Of a stretch of 64,000 bases of DNA, positions 16,244-24,325 are shown piece by piece. Numbering within the stretch: position 1 is the stretch's first letter; the number at the start of each line of letters is the position of its first letter. Position numbers and translations under genes: made by a program. The stretch is from Streptomyces sp. G44 (lineage in GTDB: Bacteria > Actinomycetota > Actinomycetes > Streptomycetales > Streptomycetaceae), in assembly GCF_016905445.1 (NCBI RefSeq), contig NZ_JAFEXF010000005.1:1-64000 (forward strand), in the 5' to 3' direction. The notes beneath the pieces were generated by a model. The model ran no database searches. It was not told the origin of the DNA and was given only the letters and a program-made list of their open reading frames with translations.

Positions 16244-16779
16244 TCAGGGCCGGCCGAAGGGCTGGACGGTGAAGCGGGTGCCCTCGCCGAAGCTGGTGGG
16301 TGTCGCGGTGAGGAAGCCGGGGTCGGACTGCGCGAGATCGGTCAGCAGCGCCTTGATCCAGTCGGTGGGGCGCTGGAGGTCGACCCGGATCGCGTTGAAG
16401 TCGCTGATGTGCACCGGGTGCGGGGTCTTGCCGTAGCGGCGGGCCCACAGCCGGGTGTGGATCATTTCGGTGGCCTCGGTGTCGTCGGGCCAGGCGGGGA
16501 TGCCGCGCGGCATCGCCCGGCATCCGGCCGCGTGTACGTTGGCGTCCTTGGCGGCGTCTGCCTCGGACATCGGGTTGTGCGCGGCGTTCGTCGCGGCGCG
16601 GTAGATGCAGCCGAGGCAGGCGACGGCGTGCTTGGCCAAGCCCCGGTCGGCGTCGGCGGTGTAGACGAGCACGATCGCGCCCTCCAGCGCCCGGTAGCGT
16701 GGGAGACGAGCGTGCCTTCCGGCGTCCAGGTCTCGGGCACGAGAGCGGGGGCGGGGGCGGGGTGGGTGAACAGAGCCAT
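16244..16779 (-). pseudogene. Hypothetical gene with a frameshift near its 5' end
   Basis: It starts at ATG 16779 (MALFTHPAPAPALVPETWTP, EGTLVSHA). Near 16707 the homologous reading continues in another frame as RYRALEGAIVLVYTADADRG, LAKHAVACLGCIYRAATNA and ARRYGKTPHPVHISDFNAIR, ending at TGA 16244. The repaired protein is about 178 residues with a possible metal-binding CLGC. Its function is unknown. Confidence 0.55.
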
Positions 16780-16806
16780 AGTGACTCTCCTTCAAGGGTT
16801 CGTTGA

Positions 16807-17253
16807 TCAGGCGGCTAGCCGGTGGATGACCGGGGCCGTGGAGGCGAAGTAGGTGTCGGGGCTGGGCTCGTAGCCCCGGGCGCAGGCATCGCAGCGGCCC
16901 TGGGTGCGCAGCGGGAGGCAGAAGTAGTACCGCCGACTGCATTCCGGGCACGTGGACCTCGCGGCCATCGCCCGGTCCAACGCCCATTCCTGCGCAAGCG
17001 TCGGCACACGCTTGGGCCGGGCGAGGCTCACGTCGTAAAGCCAGGCCCGGGTGGGGTGGTTACACGACTGGTCGGGCCGGTACGCGCATCCTTTGCAGCG
17101 CAGGACCGCGACCGGGGCGTGTCCGCCGGGGCTGAGGCCCTGCTTGCGCAGCTGCCTGCGGGTGACCAGGCCCTCGGGCCAAGTGCGCCGGTCGAACTCT
17201 TCCAGGGTCGCGTCGCTGCGCTCGCGTCGGCGCTTCTTCCGGGGGCGGGGCAT
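16807..17253 (-). CDS. RRQL-type zinc-ribbon protein
   Basis: This is a 148-residue protein from ATG 17253, overlapping an upstream TGA as TGATG. A basic start (RPRKKRRRERSD) leads to LVTRRQLRKQGLSPGGHAPV, the signature of a family common in Streptomyces mobile elements. Cysteine pairs follow (CKGCAYRPDQSC, CPECSRRYYFC, CDACARGYE). It probably binds zinc and nucleic acid. Confidence 0.65.
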   Translation of the reverse strand: MPRPRKKRRRERSDATLEEFDRRTWPEGLVTRRQLRKQGLSPGGHAPVAVLRCKGCAYRPDQSCNHPTRAWLYDVSLARPKRVPTLAQEWALDRAMAARSTCPECSRRYYFCLPLRTQGRCDACARGYEPSPDTYFASTAPVIHRLAA

Positions 17254-17483
17254 CACCGGTGCCAGACGCCGGGGAGCTGGTGGGGGCGCTGCGGGTAGCG
17301 GGGACCGGGGCGCTGCGGGCGGGGCTGGCCGATGCGGCGGCGCGGGCGGGGGATGAGCACGGGCTGTTCCTCCAGCGGGTCGGTGGCAGGACAGGAGGTG
17401 GTGGTGTGGGGCCCGGGCGGCCTGCCGGTCCTCGCCGAGTCCCTGGGTGCGGGGCGGGCGAGGATCAGGCAGGGCGTCAGGTC
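17253..17483 (-). other. Possible small coding frame without a clear start
   Basis: The frame ends HQLPGVWHR with a TGA that overlaps the next gene's ATG (TGATG), and it contains ATDPLEEQPVLIPRPRRRIG. The coupling suggests a real gene. However, no ATG, GTG or TTG lies between the preceding in-frame stop at 17484-17486 and this segment. It may be another gene damaged by an indel. Confidence 0.3.
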
Positions 17484-17581
17484 TCAGCGGGCGCTGCGGG
17501 TCCGCAGCAGTCGGGCAGCTTTCTGCCGCAGCTGAACGGCCTGGCCCGCACCCGACCGCGTAGGTTCGGGGCGAGGCAGGG

Positions 17582-18124
17582 TTAGAGGCCGCGGGCGTCG
17601 GCGAGACCGGCGGCCTGGTCGAGCATTCGCATCGGGACGCGGCCGGAGCCGTGCGCGTCGTTGAAGCGCGGCACGGAGTCGACGTCGCCGAACTCGCGGC
17701 GGATTGCGTCCAGGAGCACGGCGGCCGCGCTGGTCTCCAGGCCGCCGTCACCGCAGGCCTCGATCCGGATGGCCCCGAGCATGCAGCGAGCTCCGTCCTC
17801 ATCGACCAGGGCGTCCCTGCACCAGCCGTCGGTGAGCAGCCGGTGGTGGGCGCGCTGCAGAAGGGCCGCGACTGGGGTCGGGTAGGACTGCGGTGGTGGC
17901 TGGAGCGTCGGGGTCAGCGGGACGGTGACCACGTCGGCCAGGTCCACGGGCTCGGTGTCGATGTGCGCCGTGTTGACCTCGTAGGCGACCTTCGCTTCGT
18001 CCAGCCGCACGCTCATCGCCGCGTTGATGAATGCCAGGTGTTCCTCGAGGGACAGCGCTGTCGGCTGCGCGGGCGGCGCGGTGGCCGGGGGTGCCTGGTC
18101 TGTGGCGGGGTGGGTCTGAGGCAT
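17582..18124 (-). CDS. DUF6197-family protein
   Basis: This is a 180-residue protein from ATG 18124. The C-terminal half has the DUF6197 pattern: LLQRAHHRLLTDGWCRDALV, GARCMLGAIRIEA, a variable loop and VPRFNDAHGSGRVPMRMLDQ, AAGLADA. The N-terminal 80 residues are Pro-rich. The family is widespread in Streptomyces and its function is not established. Confidence 0.75.
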   Translation of the reverse strand: MPQTHPATDQAPPATAPPAQPTALSLEEHLAFINAAMSVRLDEAKVAYEVNTAHIDTEPVDLADVVTVPLTPTLQPPPQSYPTPVAALLQRAHHRLLTDGWCRDALVDEDGARCMLGAIRIEACGDGGLETSAAAVLLDAIRREFGDVDSVPRFNDAHGSGRVPMRMLDQAAGLADARGL

Positions 18125-18193
18125 CGGGGGTCCCTGGAGGCGTCGAAGGTGCGGGGTGGGGTGGCGCCTTCGACGTTGGCGGCCGGGGCGGTT

Positions 18194-18382
18194 TCAGATG
18201 CTGGAGATCCAGCCGGTGATGCCGCTGATCGCGTTGGTGATGTGCGGTGCGGCGCCGGTGGAGGCGAGGAAGAAGCCGAACAGGCCGCAGGCCAGGGCCG
18301 GTCCGAGGCGTACGTGGCCGCCCCGGATGAGGACGAAGACGACGATGCCGAGCAGGACGACGGCGGAGATCGATACGGCCAC
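18194..18382 (-). CDS. Small membrane protein next to traB
   Basis: This is a 62-residue protein from GTG 18382 (GGGAGGTGT lies downstream of traB as upstream context). It has two hydrophobic helices, VSISAVVLLGIVVFVLIRG and ALACGLFGFFLASTGAAPHI. Small double-membrane-span Spd-like proteins commonly follow traB in Streptomyces elements and aid intramycelial plasmid spread. Assignment to that group is by context. Confidence 0.65.
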   Translation of the reverse strand: MAVSISAVVLLGIVVFVLIRGGHVRLGPALACGLFGFFLASTGAAPHITNAISGITGWISSI

Positions 18383-18407
18383 GGGAGGTGTGTCCTTCCA
18401 GGTGTGC

Positions 18408-18438
18408 GCAGGGCCCGGCCGGTGCGGCCGGGCCCTGC
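18408..18438 (-). terminator. 13-bp hairpin after traB
   Basis: GCAGGGCCCGGCC (18408-18420) and GGCCGGGCCCTGC (18426-18438) are exact complements with a 5-base loop. The hairpin lies between traB and the small membrane gene and probably attenuates transcription there. Confidence 0.6.
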
Positions 18439-18462
18439 GGGGGTTGCGATACGGGGGGCGGG

Positions 18463-20583
18463 TCAGACGCCGGAGAGGTTCCTGATGGCCTCCAGCGCCT
18501 GGCGGGGGGAGGTGACCGCGTCGCGGCGCGCGGCGGACTTCCCCTCGCCACGGCGCGGGCCGCCGCCGCCCTTCTTGGGCGCACCGTCGTCCTCGCCGTC
18601 CTCGTCGTCGCCCGGCTCGGGGCCGAACTCGCCGGGCCGGGGCGGCTCGGTCCAGTCGAACCACAGGTCCCGCGCTTTGAGCTCGCGGATCTCGTGGTCG
18701 GTCAGGGTGGCGATGGTGTCGGGGAAGTAGTCGTCGAGGCCGTCCTTGAAGTCCATGAACAGCGTGCGCAGGACCTCGGGATGCTTGGCTTCGACGATCC
18801 AGCCGGCGCCGCCGGTGTTGGAGTTGGCGGGCGGCTCGGGCTCGCCGCGCATCACTCGCTCGATCCGGCCCGCCTCCTCGGGGGAGAAGGAGCGGGGGAG
18901 GGGGTCGGGGGTGTTCTCGGACGGGATGCCCAGGGCCTTGAACATCGCGCCGACCTTGGCGGGCGCGACCTTCAGCACGACCGGGATGCAGTTCTCGCGC
19001 AGGTTCTCGCACAGCAGCTGCGTGAACCCGTCCTGCACGTAGATGGACTGGCCGGCCACCTTGACGCCGATGCCGTACTTGCGGCCCTTGACCGACACCT
19101 TCTCGGCAAGGTCCATGATCTCCGCGCCGTAGTCGCCGTGGCGGGCGGCGGAGAGGAACTCGTCGAGGTAGGCGGACAGCATCTGGTAGGGGCAGCCCGG
19201 CAGGTTCGGGTCCCAGTCGTGGACCCGGCCGTCCTCCCACGGCATCTCGCCGCGGATCTCCATGAGGGCGTCCAGGGCCCGCAGGAGCCGGATCATGTAG
19301 AGCGCGCCGACGCCGTAGCGGTCGGTGTACTGGCCGAGCTTGGCGGCCTTCTCGTCGGGTGCTTCCGCCGCCAGCCAGACCACTGCGCCAAACAGGGCGT
19401 CGGCCGCGACGTGCAGGCCCATGAGCTGGGTCTTGCCGCCGCCGGACGGGGCGACGAACAGGCCGTGGGCTGCGCCCCGGTCGGTATAGACGCGGTTACG
19501 GGCGGGCTGGCCGTTGCCGAGGTAGCCGGTCACCCACCGGCCGTCCTTGTCCGGGGTGAGCAGCTCCCTGGTGGCGGGGAAGACCCGGGCGAGCGGCGAG
19601 CTGTCCCACAGGGAGATCAGGATCTGGCTGCCGTCGATGGTGACGAACAGGCGGCCTTCGTCGTACTTGGTCTTCAGCGCGGCCGCCAGGGCGTGCTGGT
19701 TGACGCGCGGCTCGCCCGCCTCGTCCGGTACCTGGGCGATGTAGTGGGTGACCTTGCGCTCCGTGTCGCGGACTTCCTTGACGAACTCCGAGCCGGGCAG
19801 GGCCCCGCCGACGGCGCCGATCCGGTCGGCCCACCACTCGCGGGCGGTGGGGGCCTTGCGGCGCCGATCGTTCGCGTCGGGGGTGACGTGGACTTCCCGC
19901 CAGGCGGGGCCGCCCTCGCGCCCGGCCTGCCGGACGATCTCCTTGATGGTCACGTCGGTGACGTCGACGCTGAACGCGGCGGCGATGTCGTCCTCCTTGA
20001 GGCCGGAGATGGCCCGGCCGGCCTCGGAGGCGCGCAGCAGCAGCGTGAGGTCGTGGGGCATGCCGTCGTGCGGGGTGGCCTTGACGACGATGGTGCGGCC
20101 GGGCATTCCGCGGTTCTCCCACAGCCAGCGGACCTGCCGGGTGAAGGCGTCCGCGCCGTCGTCCGGCTGCGCCGGGGACGGCTCGGGGGTGGGCTGGAGT
20201 TGTGGGGCGGGGGCCGGGGCGGCGAGCGCGGGCCGGTGGCTGCGGCGGGTGTGCCGGGAGAACGGCATCACGAGCAGGCCGGCCGCCGCCCACCCGGCCG
20301 CCAGCAGGGCGTCCAGGCAGTAGGGGCCGAACCCGATCGTGTGTCGAGCGGCGACGTCGATGGCAGCGGCGGCCACGAGCGGGGACCAGCGCAGGATTTT
20401 GCGTCCGGTGCCGGGCCCCTCGCTCTTGTAGGCGACGAACCAGCCGCCGACTCCGGCGGCGCCCGCCAGCTGCACGACGGTGTTGACGGGGCTGTCGGGG
20501 TAGAGGTTGGGGGCCGCGGCGATGACCGGGGCGGCCAGGGTGTAGAGGGTGCGCTCCAGGGCGACGCTGCGCGGCACGGACAC
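18463..20583 (-). CDS. traB: TraB-type FtsK/SpoIIIE conjugation translocase
   Basis: This is a 706-residue protein from ATG 20583. An N-terminal membrane part (VIAAAPNLYPDSPVNTVVQL, CLDALLAAGWAAAGLLVMPF) precedes a RecA-like motor with Walker A LFVAPSGGGKTQLMGL at about residue 380 and Walker B-like MLSAYLDEFL. FtsK-like segments ENLRENCIPVVLKVAP and an acidic C-terminus follow. In Streptomyces a single TraB hexamer moves double-stranded plasmid DNA between mycelia. The surrounding genes fit a conjugative element. The gene symbol follows the family and not a specific orthologue. Confidence 0.9.
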   Translation of the reverse strand: MSVPRSVALERTLYTLAAPVIAAAPNLYPDSPVNTVVQLAGAAGVGGWFVAYKSEGPGTGRKILRWSPLVAAAAIDVAARHTIGFGPYCLDALLAAGWAAAGLLVMPFSRHTRRSHRPALAAPAPAPQLQPTPEPSPAQPDDGADAFTRQVRWLWENRGMPGRTIVVKATPHDGMPHDLTLLLRASEAGRAISGLKEDDIAAAFSVDVTDVTIKEIVRQAGREGGPAWREVHVTPDANDRRRKAPTAREWWADRIGAVGGALPGSEFVKEVRDTERKVTHYIAQVPDEAGEPRVNQHALAAALKTKYDEGRLFVTIDGSQILISLWDSSPLARVFPATRELLTPDKDGRWVTGYLGNGQPARNRVYTDRGAAHGLFVAPSGGGKTQLMGLHVAADALFGAVVWLAAEAPDEKAAKLGQYTDRYGVGALYMIRLLRALDALMEIRGEMPWEDGRVHDWDPNLPGCPYQMLSAYLDEFLSAARHGDYGAEIMDLAEKVSVKGRKYGIGVKVAGQSIYVQDGFTQLLCENLRENCIPVVLKVAPAKVGAMFKALGIPSENTPDPLPRSFSPEEAGRIERVMRGEPEPPANSNTGGAGWIVEAKHPEVLRTLFMDFKDGLDDYFPDTIATLTDHEIRELKARDLWFDWTEPPRPGEFGPEPGDDEDGEDDGAPKKGGGGPRRGEGKSAARRDAVTSPRQALEAIRNLSGV

Positions 20584-20663
20584 GGGATGTTCCCTTCAGA
20601 GATGGCGATGGGCGACCTGCCGTCGGTGGCGGGCCGCCCATCAGGCGAGCGGGGTGCGGGGGT

Positions 20664-21077
20664 TCAGCGGAGGAAAAATCCCGGCTTGGGGGTGCGCTCG
20701 CGGCGCCTGGAGCGGATGCGGTCCAGGCCCTCGTACATCCGCGCGTGCCTGCGCCGCGCGTGCTGGGCGCGGGCGGAGACGTCCTCGGCGGCGGCATGGA
20801 GCTTTTGCACCTCCACGCAGGCGCCGTCCAGAGCAACAGCCACCTGGTGCGTCATGTCGATGAACACGGTGTCCAGCTGCGCGTTGGCGATGTCCACGGC
20901 CAGACCGTCCGCGTGCCGGGCGCTGACGCTCATCGCGCGTACCAGCGCCTGGAGTTCGTTGTTGGACTGCTCCATGGCCGTGCTCAGCGTCTTGAGCTTG
21001 TGCTGGACGGCCTTGTAGCGGTTGTCGCCGTCCGTGCGGACTGCAGCAGCGCCGGTGGAGGGGGTGAGGTTGCTCAT
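20664..21077 (-). CDS. Transfer-associated coiled-coil protein
   Basis: This is a 137-residue protein from ATG 21077. It is mostly helical (YKAVQHKLKTLSTAMEQSNN, ARHADGLAVDIANAQLDTVF) and ends DRIRSRRRERTPKPGFFLR. This ending and its position just upstream of traB match a family often mislabelled as conjugal transfer protein TraB. It has no ATPase motif. It is probably an accessory of the translocase. Confidence 0.7.
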   Translation of the reverse strand: MSNLTPSTGAAAVRTDGDNRYKAVQHKLKTLSTAMEQSNNELQALVRAMSVSARHADGLAVDIANAQLDTVFIDMTHQVAVALDGACVEVQKLHAAAEDVSARAQHARRRHARMYEGLDRIRSRRRERTPKPGFFLR

Positions 21078-21091
21078 CAGCGGATCTCCTT

Positions 21092-23326
21092 CTAGTGGTG
21101 GGCGGCAGCGGAGGCCTGGGCCAGGCCTGCGTCGTCCATGGCCTGGATATCTGCGCTGTAGGTCCGGGCGACTGCGGTGGCGGCGATCCGGGCGGCCTCC
21201 GAGGCGTTCTCGCATTCGGCCGCGCACCGCTCGGCCAGCAGCTTCATGCGGGATGCTTCGTCGGCCAGGTCCGCGATCTCCTCGACAGTGCTGCTGTCGA
21301 TGTTGTGGTCATCGATCAGGTCGGCCGCCATATCCCGCAGGGCGTCAGCGACCTTGCCGAGCGCGGCTGCCAGATCCTGGGCACGGTCCTTGTTGAGCGC
21401 GGTACCGAGCGCGATGTTCGCGATCTCCATCAGGTACTCGCTGAACGTGATGTCGGTACGGTGTTTGGCCGCCATGCCGGCCTGGCTGGCGGGCCTCTTG
21501 ACCTGTGCTGCCACGGGGTCCTCCTCTGAGGTGGGGCGGGTGGTGCCGGGACGCTGGGTATGGGGTTCCGGGGCCCGGGGGAGGCTCGCCGGGCGGGAGA
21601 CGGTGGCCCCGAAAGGGTCGGAGGGGTCATCGACGATGACCGCGTCCGGGATGTCGTCCTCAGCCGGTTCGGGCTGCGGGGACCGGGTCGGGCCGCCGGG
21701 GCGGTCCACCGTGACGTCGCCGAGGTCCTCGGGCCGAAGCCTCGAGGACTTCTCCGGGTCGGGCGGGGCGAAGCCCTCACGGGCCTTGGTGAAGAAGTCC
21801 TTGATTCGTTCCTTGAAGGAGCCCTCGCCCTCGCCGTCGCTGTCGTCGGCGTCCGGCGGGTCCTTGACATCGTCGGGCTTGGAGCCGTCTGCCGTCCCGG
21901 TGGCGTCCTTCGGGTCCGTGTCACCAAAGCCGTCCAAGGGCTTCTCGCCGGTCTTCTTGCCGTCGTCCGGCTCCTTGGTCGCCTTGGTCGCGGAGTCGCC
22001 CTTCGTGCCGTCGACGGCCATTTCAGGGCCGTCCTTGGGCATCTTCTTGGTGGTGGCCTCGGAGTCCTTGGCCTTGCCCTCGTCCTTCGCGGCCCTGTCC
22101 TTCTGGGCCGCACGGCGCTTGTCCCAGCGGCGCTGCGCCTCCTCCGCCACGGCCGCACCGAGGGTGGTGCGGCCGTCGGCGGCCCTGACGGCCTCCCGCT
22201 TCACCTTCCGCGCGGCCTTCCGCGCGGCTTTCGCCCGGCGGCGTTCCTCCCGCGCCGCTTGCTGATTGGCGCGGTCCTGGTCGCGGTCCTTGCTGCGGTC
22301 GGCGAGGTTCGCGGCCTGGCCGGCGCTGCGCCGCTGCTGCCGGGCGGCCTGGCGGGCAGCGGCGCGCTCCTGGCGGCCGCGGGCCCGTTCAGCCCGGGGG
22401 CCGGCGGCCGGCGAGTCCTTCGACTTGCCGCCGTCGCCCTTCGAGCCGCCCTTGCCGGACCTGGAACTGCCCGAGCCGTTCTTGCCGCCGGAGCCGCTCG
22501 AATTGCCCTTTCCGGACCCGGACTTGCCGGAACTGCCAGAGCCGTTCTGACGGCCCCTGGAGCCCCCGGACGACTCATTGCCCTTGGAGGGGCCTCCACG
22601 GCCGCCAGCTGAGCGATCAGAGCCCTTCCCGGTGCCCTTGGGGGAGTTGCCGCTCCCGGAGCCGCGACCGGTGCCGCCGGACCCGTTCGTTCCCGAGCCC
22701 CGGCCGCCGCCCCGGCCTGAGCCGCCGGAGCTGCCGCCCCCGCGTGAGCCACCCCCGCCGCCGGCCTTCGAGCGGCCCTTGTCGGCGCCCATGCCGGAAC
22801 TCGAGGACCGCGCCGCGTCGGCCTTCCCGCGCGCCGCCGCCCTGTCGGCTTTCGCCTTCATCTGCGCGGTGCGGAGCTTGGCGTTCTGCTCCATCATCGC
22901 GGTTTCCTGGCCGGTGCGGGCTTCCAAAAGCGCGACCTTACGCGCTATTTCCGCCTCCCGGAACGGCGCTTCGGAGGCGTGCCGGTCCCGCGCCACTTCC
23001 AGCCGGTATTCCAGCCAGTCACCGAGACGGTCAGCGAGAGAACGAGGCTGCTCGTATTCGCCTTCCTCGTATTCCCCTTCACCGGAATCCGGCGCTTCGG
23101 GCAGTCCCGTTTCCCGCAACGCGGTTTCCGGGGAAATAGGTCCGCGAACAGGCGGGAGTTCCATTGCTGTTTCCACCGAGGGCCCCTGCGGAACAACGCC
23201 GCCAGAGTCACTGCCTGACGGTTCGGAATAAAAGAGATCCCCGCCGTCGGGAGCGTCCGGCATTCCTCCGGAATCGCTGCCGCGGGTGGGGAGTCTGATC
23301 ACGTTGCTGTCGGTGTCGTCGGACAC
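21092..23326 (-). CDS. Large low-complexity conjugation-associated protein
   Basis: This is a 744-residue protein. GTG 23326 is chosen because AGGAGGAGG lies 7 bases upstream; ATG 23359 would put that site inside the gene. Residues 1-170 contain a conserved helical part (RSLADRLGDWLEYRLEVARD). Residues 170-330 are Gly/Ser/Lys repeats, then a very basic Ala/Arg helix (AARKAARKVKREAVRAADGR) and an acidic linker (DPPDADDSDGEGEGSFKERI). The last 120 residues form a folded helical domain (RTDITFSEYLMEIANIALGT). It probably acts as a flexible scaffold or DNA-binding partner of transfer. No enzyme motif is visible. Confidence 0.7.
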   Translation of the reverse strand: MSDDTDSNVIRLPTRGSDSGGMPDAPDGGDLFYSEPSGSDSGGVVPQGPSVETAMELPPVRGPISPETALRETGLPEAPDSGEGEYEEGEYEQPRSLADRLGDWLEYRLEVARDRHASEAPFREAEIARKVALLEARTGQETAMMEQNAKLRTAQMKAKADRAAARGKADAARSSSSGMGADKGRSKAGGGGGSRGGGSSGGSGRGGGRGSGTNGSGGTGRGSGSGNSPKGTGKGSDRSAGGRGGPSKGNESSGGSRGRQNGSGSSGKSGSGKGNSSGSGGKNGSGSSRSGKGGSKGDGGKSKDSPAAGPRAERARGRQERAAARQAARQQRRSAGQAANLADRSKDRDQDRANQQAAREERRRAKAARKAARKVKREAVRAADGRTTLGAAVAEEAQRRWDKRRAAQKDRAAKDEGKAKDSEATTKKMPKDGPEMAVDGTKGDSATKATKEPDDGKKTGEKPLDGFGDTDPKDATGTADGSKPDDVKDPPDADDSDGEGEGSFKERIKDFFTKAREGFAPPDPEKSSRLRPEDLGDVTVDRPGGPTRSPQPEPAEDDIPDAVIVDDPSDPFGATVSRPASLPRAPEPHTQRPGTTRPTSEEDPVAAQVKRPASQAGMAAKHRTDITFSEYLMEIANIALGTALNKDRAQDLAAALGKVADALRDMAADLIDDHNIDSSTVEEIADLADEASRMKLLAERCAAECENASEAARIAATAVARTYSADIQAMDDAGLAQASAAAHH

Positions 23327-23478
23327 GCGATCCCTCCTCCTGAGCTTGACAGTGGGCACCGGCCTCGCGTACGCGCGTGCGCGACACGCGCGGCACGCGT
23401 CACGCGCAGCACGCGTTGGGATCGCCGAAGAGTCGCCCCCGAGGATCGGGAGCGACCCTTCGTGCGGGGCGCGACGAG

Positions 23479-23715
23479 CTAGCCGGAGTGACGGCTGTAG
23501 ACGTTGTGCAGGGCGAGCGCGACCTCACGGATGAAGTCCGTTTTCCCGTCGCGGTAAGCCTGCGTGCCTCGGATATTTACGAGCCGAAGCCAGTAGTAGA
23601 AGGTGCCGAGGTCATTTCCGTGCCGAGCGATCAGATCCTGCTTGATTTTGCGCTCATATTCCGCACGGTTGAATGCTTTCCGCTCCACTTTCGTGAGCGG
23701 TCGACCTGCACTCAC
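23479..23715 (-). CDS. Small basic hypothetical protein
   Basis: This is a 78-residue protein from ATG 23715, overlapping the upstream stop as ATGA. It reads GRPLTKVERKAFNRAEYERK and LGTFYYWLRLVNIRGTQAYR. It is basic and helical with no recognised domain. Codon usage here is slightly more A+T-rich than in the neighbouring genes. Confidence 0.6.
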   Translation of the reverse strand: MSAGRPLTKVERKAFNRAEYERKIKQDLIARHGNDLGTFYYWLRLVNIRGTQAYRDGKTDFIREVALALHNVYSRHSG

Positions 23716-24203
23716 GCCGACTCCCTGCGGTCCAGGTTGTAAATCGACGTGGGCCCACCATAGCCCATATCCGGGCTCTGCGCACCCGGCTGCCCCGGGC
23801 TTTCCGGGGCCGCCTGGAGCGGCGGGCTGTTCTTACGCGCCTTAATCTGCGCCTTTTCCTTTCGGTTCTTCTTGACCTCCTTCACCTTTTCGTCGTGGGC
23901 GTGGCGCTTCTGAGCACTCTTTTCCAGTCCCAAGCTAATGCTCTTGAGGTTCTTGAGAATGCCGTTCAGGGACTTTTCCACCGGGAAAGAACGCAGGAAA
24001 GCCTGGCCCATTTTGTCGCCCTCCACGCGGGTCCCGCGGCAATGCACGCGGGTCTCGCGCTGGAGGATCTCCAGCTTGGCCTGCATGTCCAGGACGACCC
24101 TGTTGAAGTCCGCGAGGTAGTGCGCGTAGGCGGCGGAATTCTGCGCGATCTCGCGCAGCGCCGCGTTCGGGTCGTCGAAGAAGGGCTTGTCTTCGGTGCT
24201 CAC
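23712..24203 (-). CDS. Hypothetical helical protein
   Basis: This is a 163-residue protein from ATG 24203 with GGAGG upstream. It has a long helical region (NSAAYAHYLADFNRVVLDMQ, AKLEILQRETRVHCRGTRVE) and a Lys-rich stretch (KVKEVKKNRKEKAQIKARKN). It is coupled to the next gene. It probably belongs to the transfer machinery, but no function is known. Confidence 0.6.
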   Translation of the reverse strand: MSTEDKPFFDDPNAALREIAQNSAAYAHYLADFNRVVLDMQAKLEILQRETRVHCRGTRVEGDKMGQAFLRSFPVEKSLNGILKNLKSISLGLEKSAQKRHAHDEKVKEVKKNRKEKAQIKARKNSPPLQAAPESPGQPGAQSPDMGYGGPTSIYNLDRRESA

Positions 24204-24325
24204 GGGGTCCTCCGTGGGGGTCGGATCTGCTGTACTCGGGGGCTGTGGACTGCTTCCGGCAGTCGCAGCGAGGGCCAGCCCGATTCGCGCGGGCTAGCCC
24301 TCACTGGTGTGTGCCGGACGGTTAA

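Noticed and set aside
18388-21018. 876-codon plus-strand frame opposite traB
   Set aside because: It is antisense to traB and the next gene, Gly/Val/Asp-rich without motifs, as expected for a mirrored high-G+C coding region.
21560-22612. 350-codon plus-strand frame opposite the low-complexity protein
   Set aside because: It is the complement of a Gly/Ser/Ala/Arg-rich coding sequence. It has no start signal and no motif.
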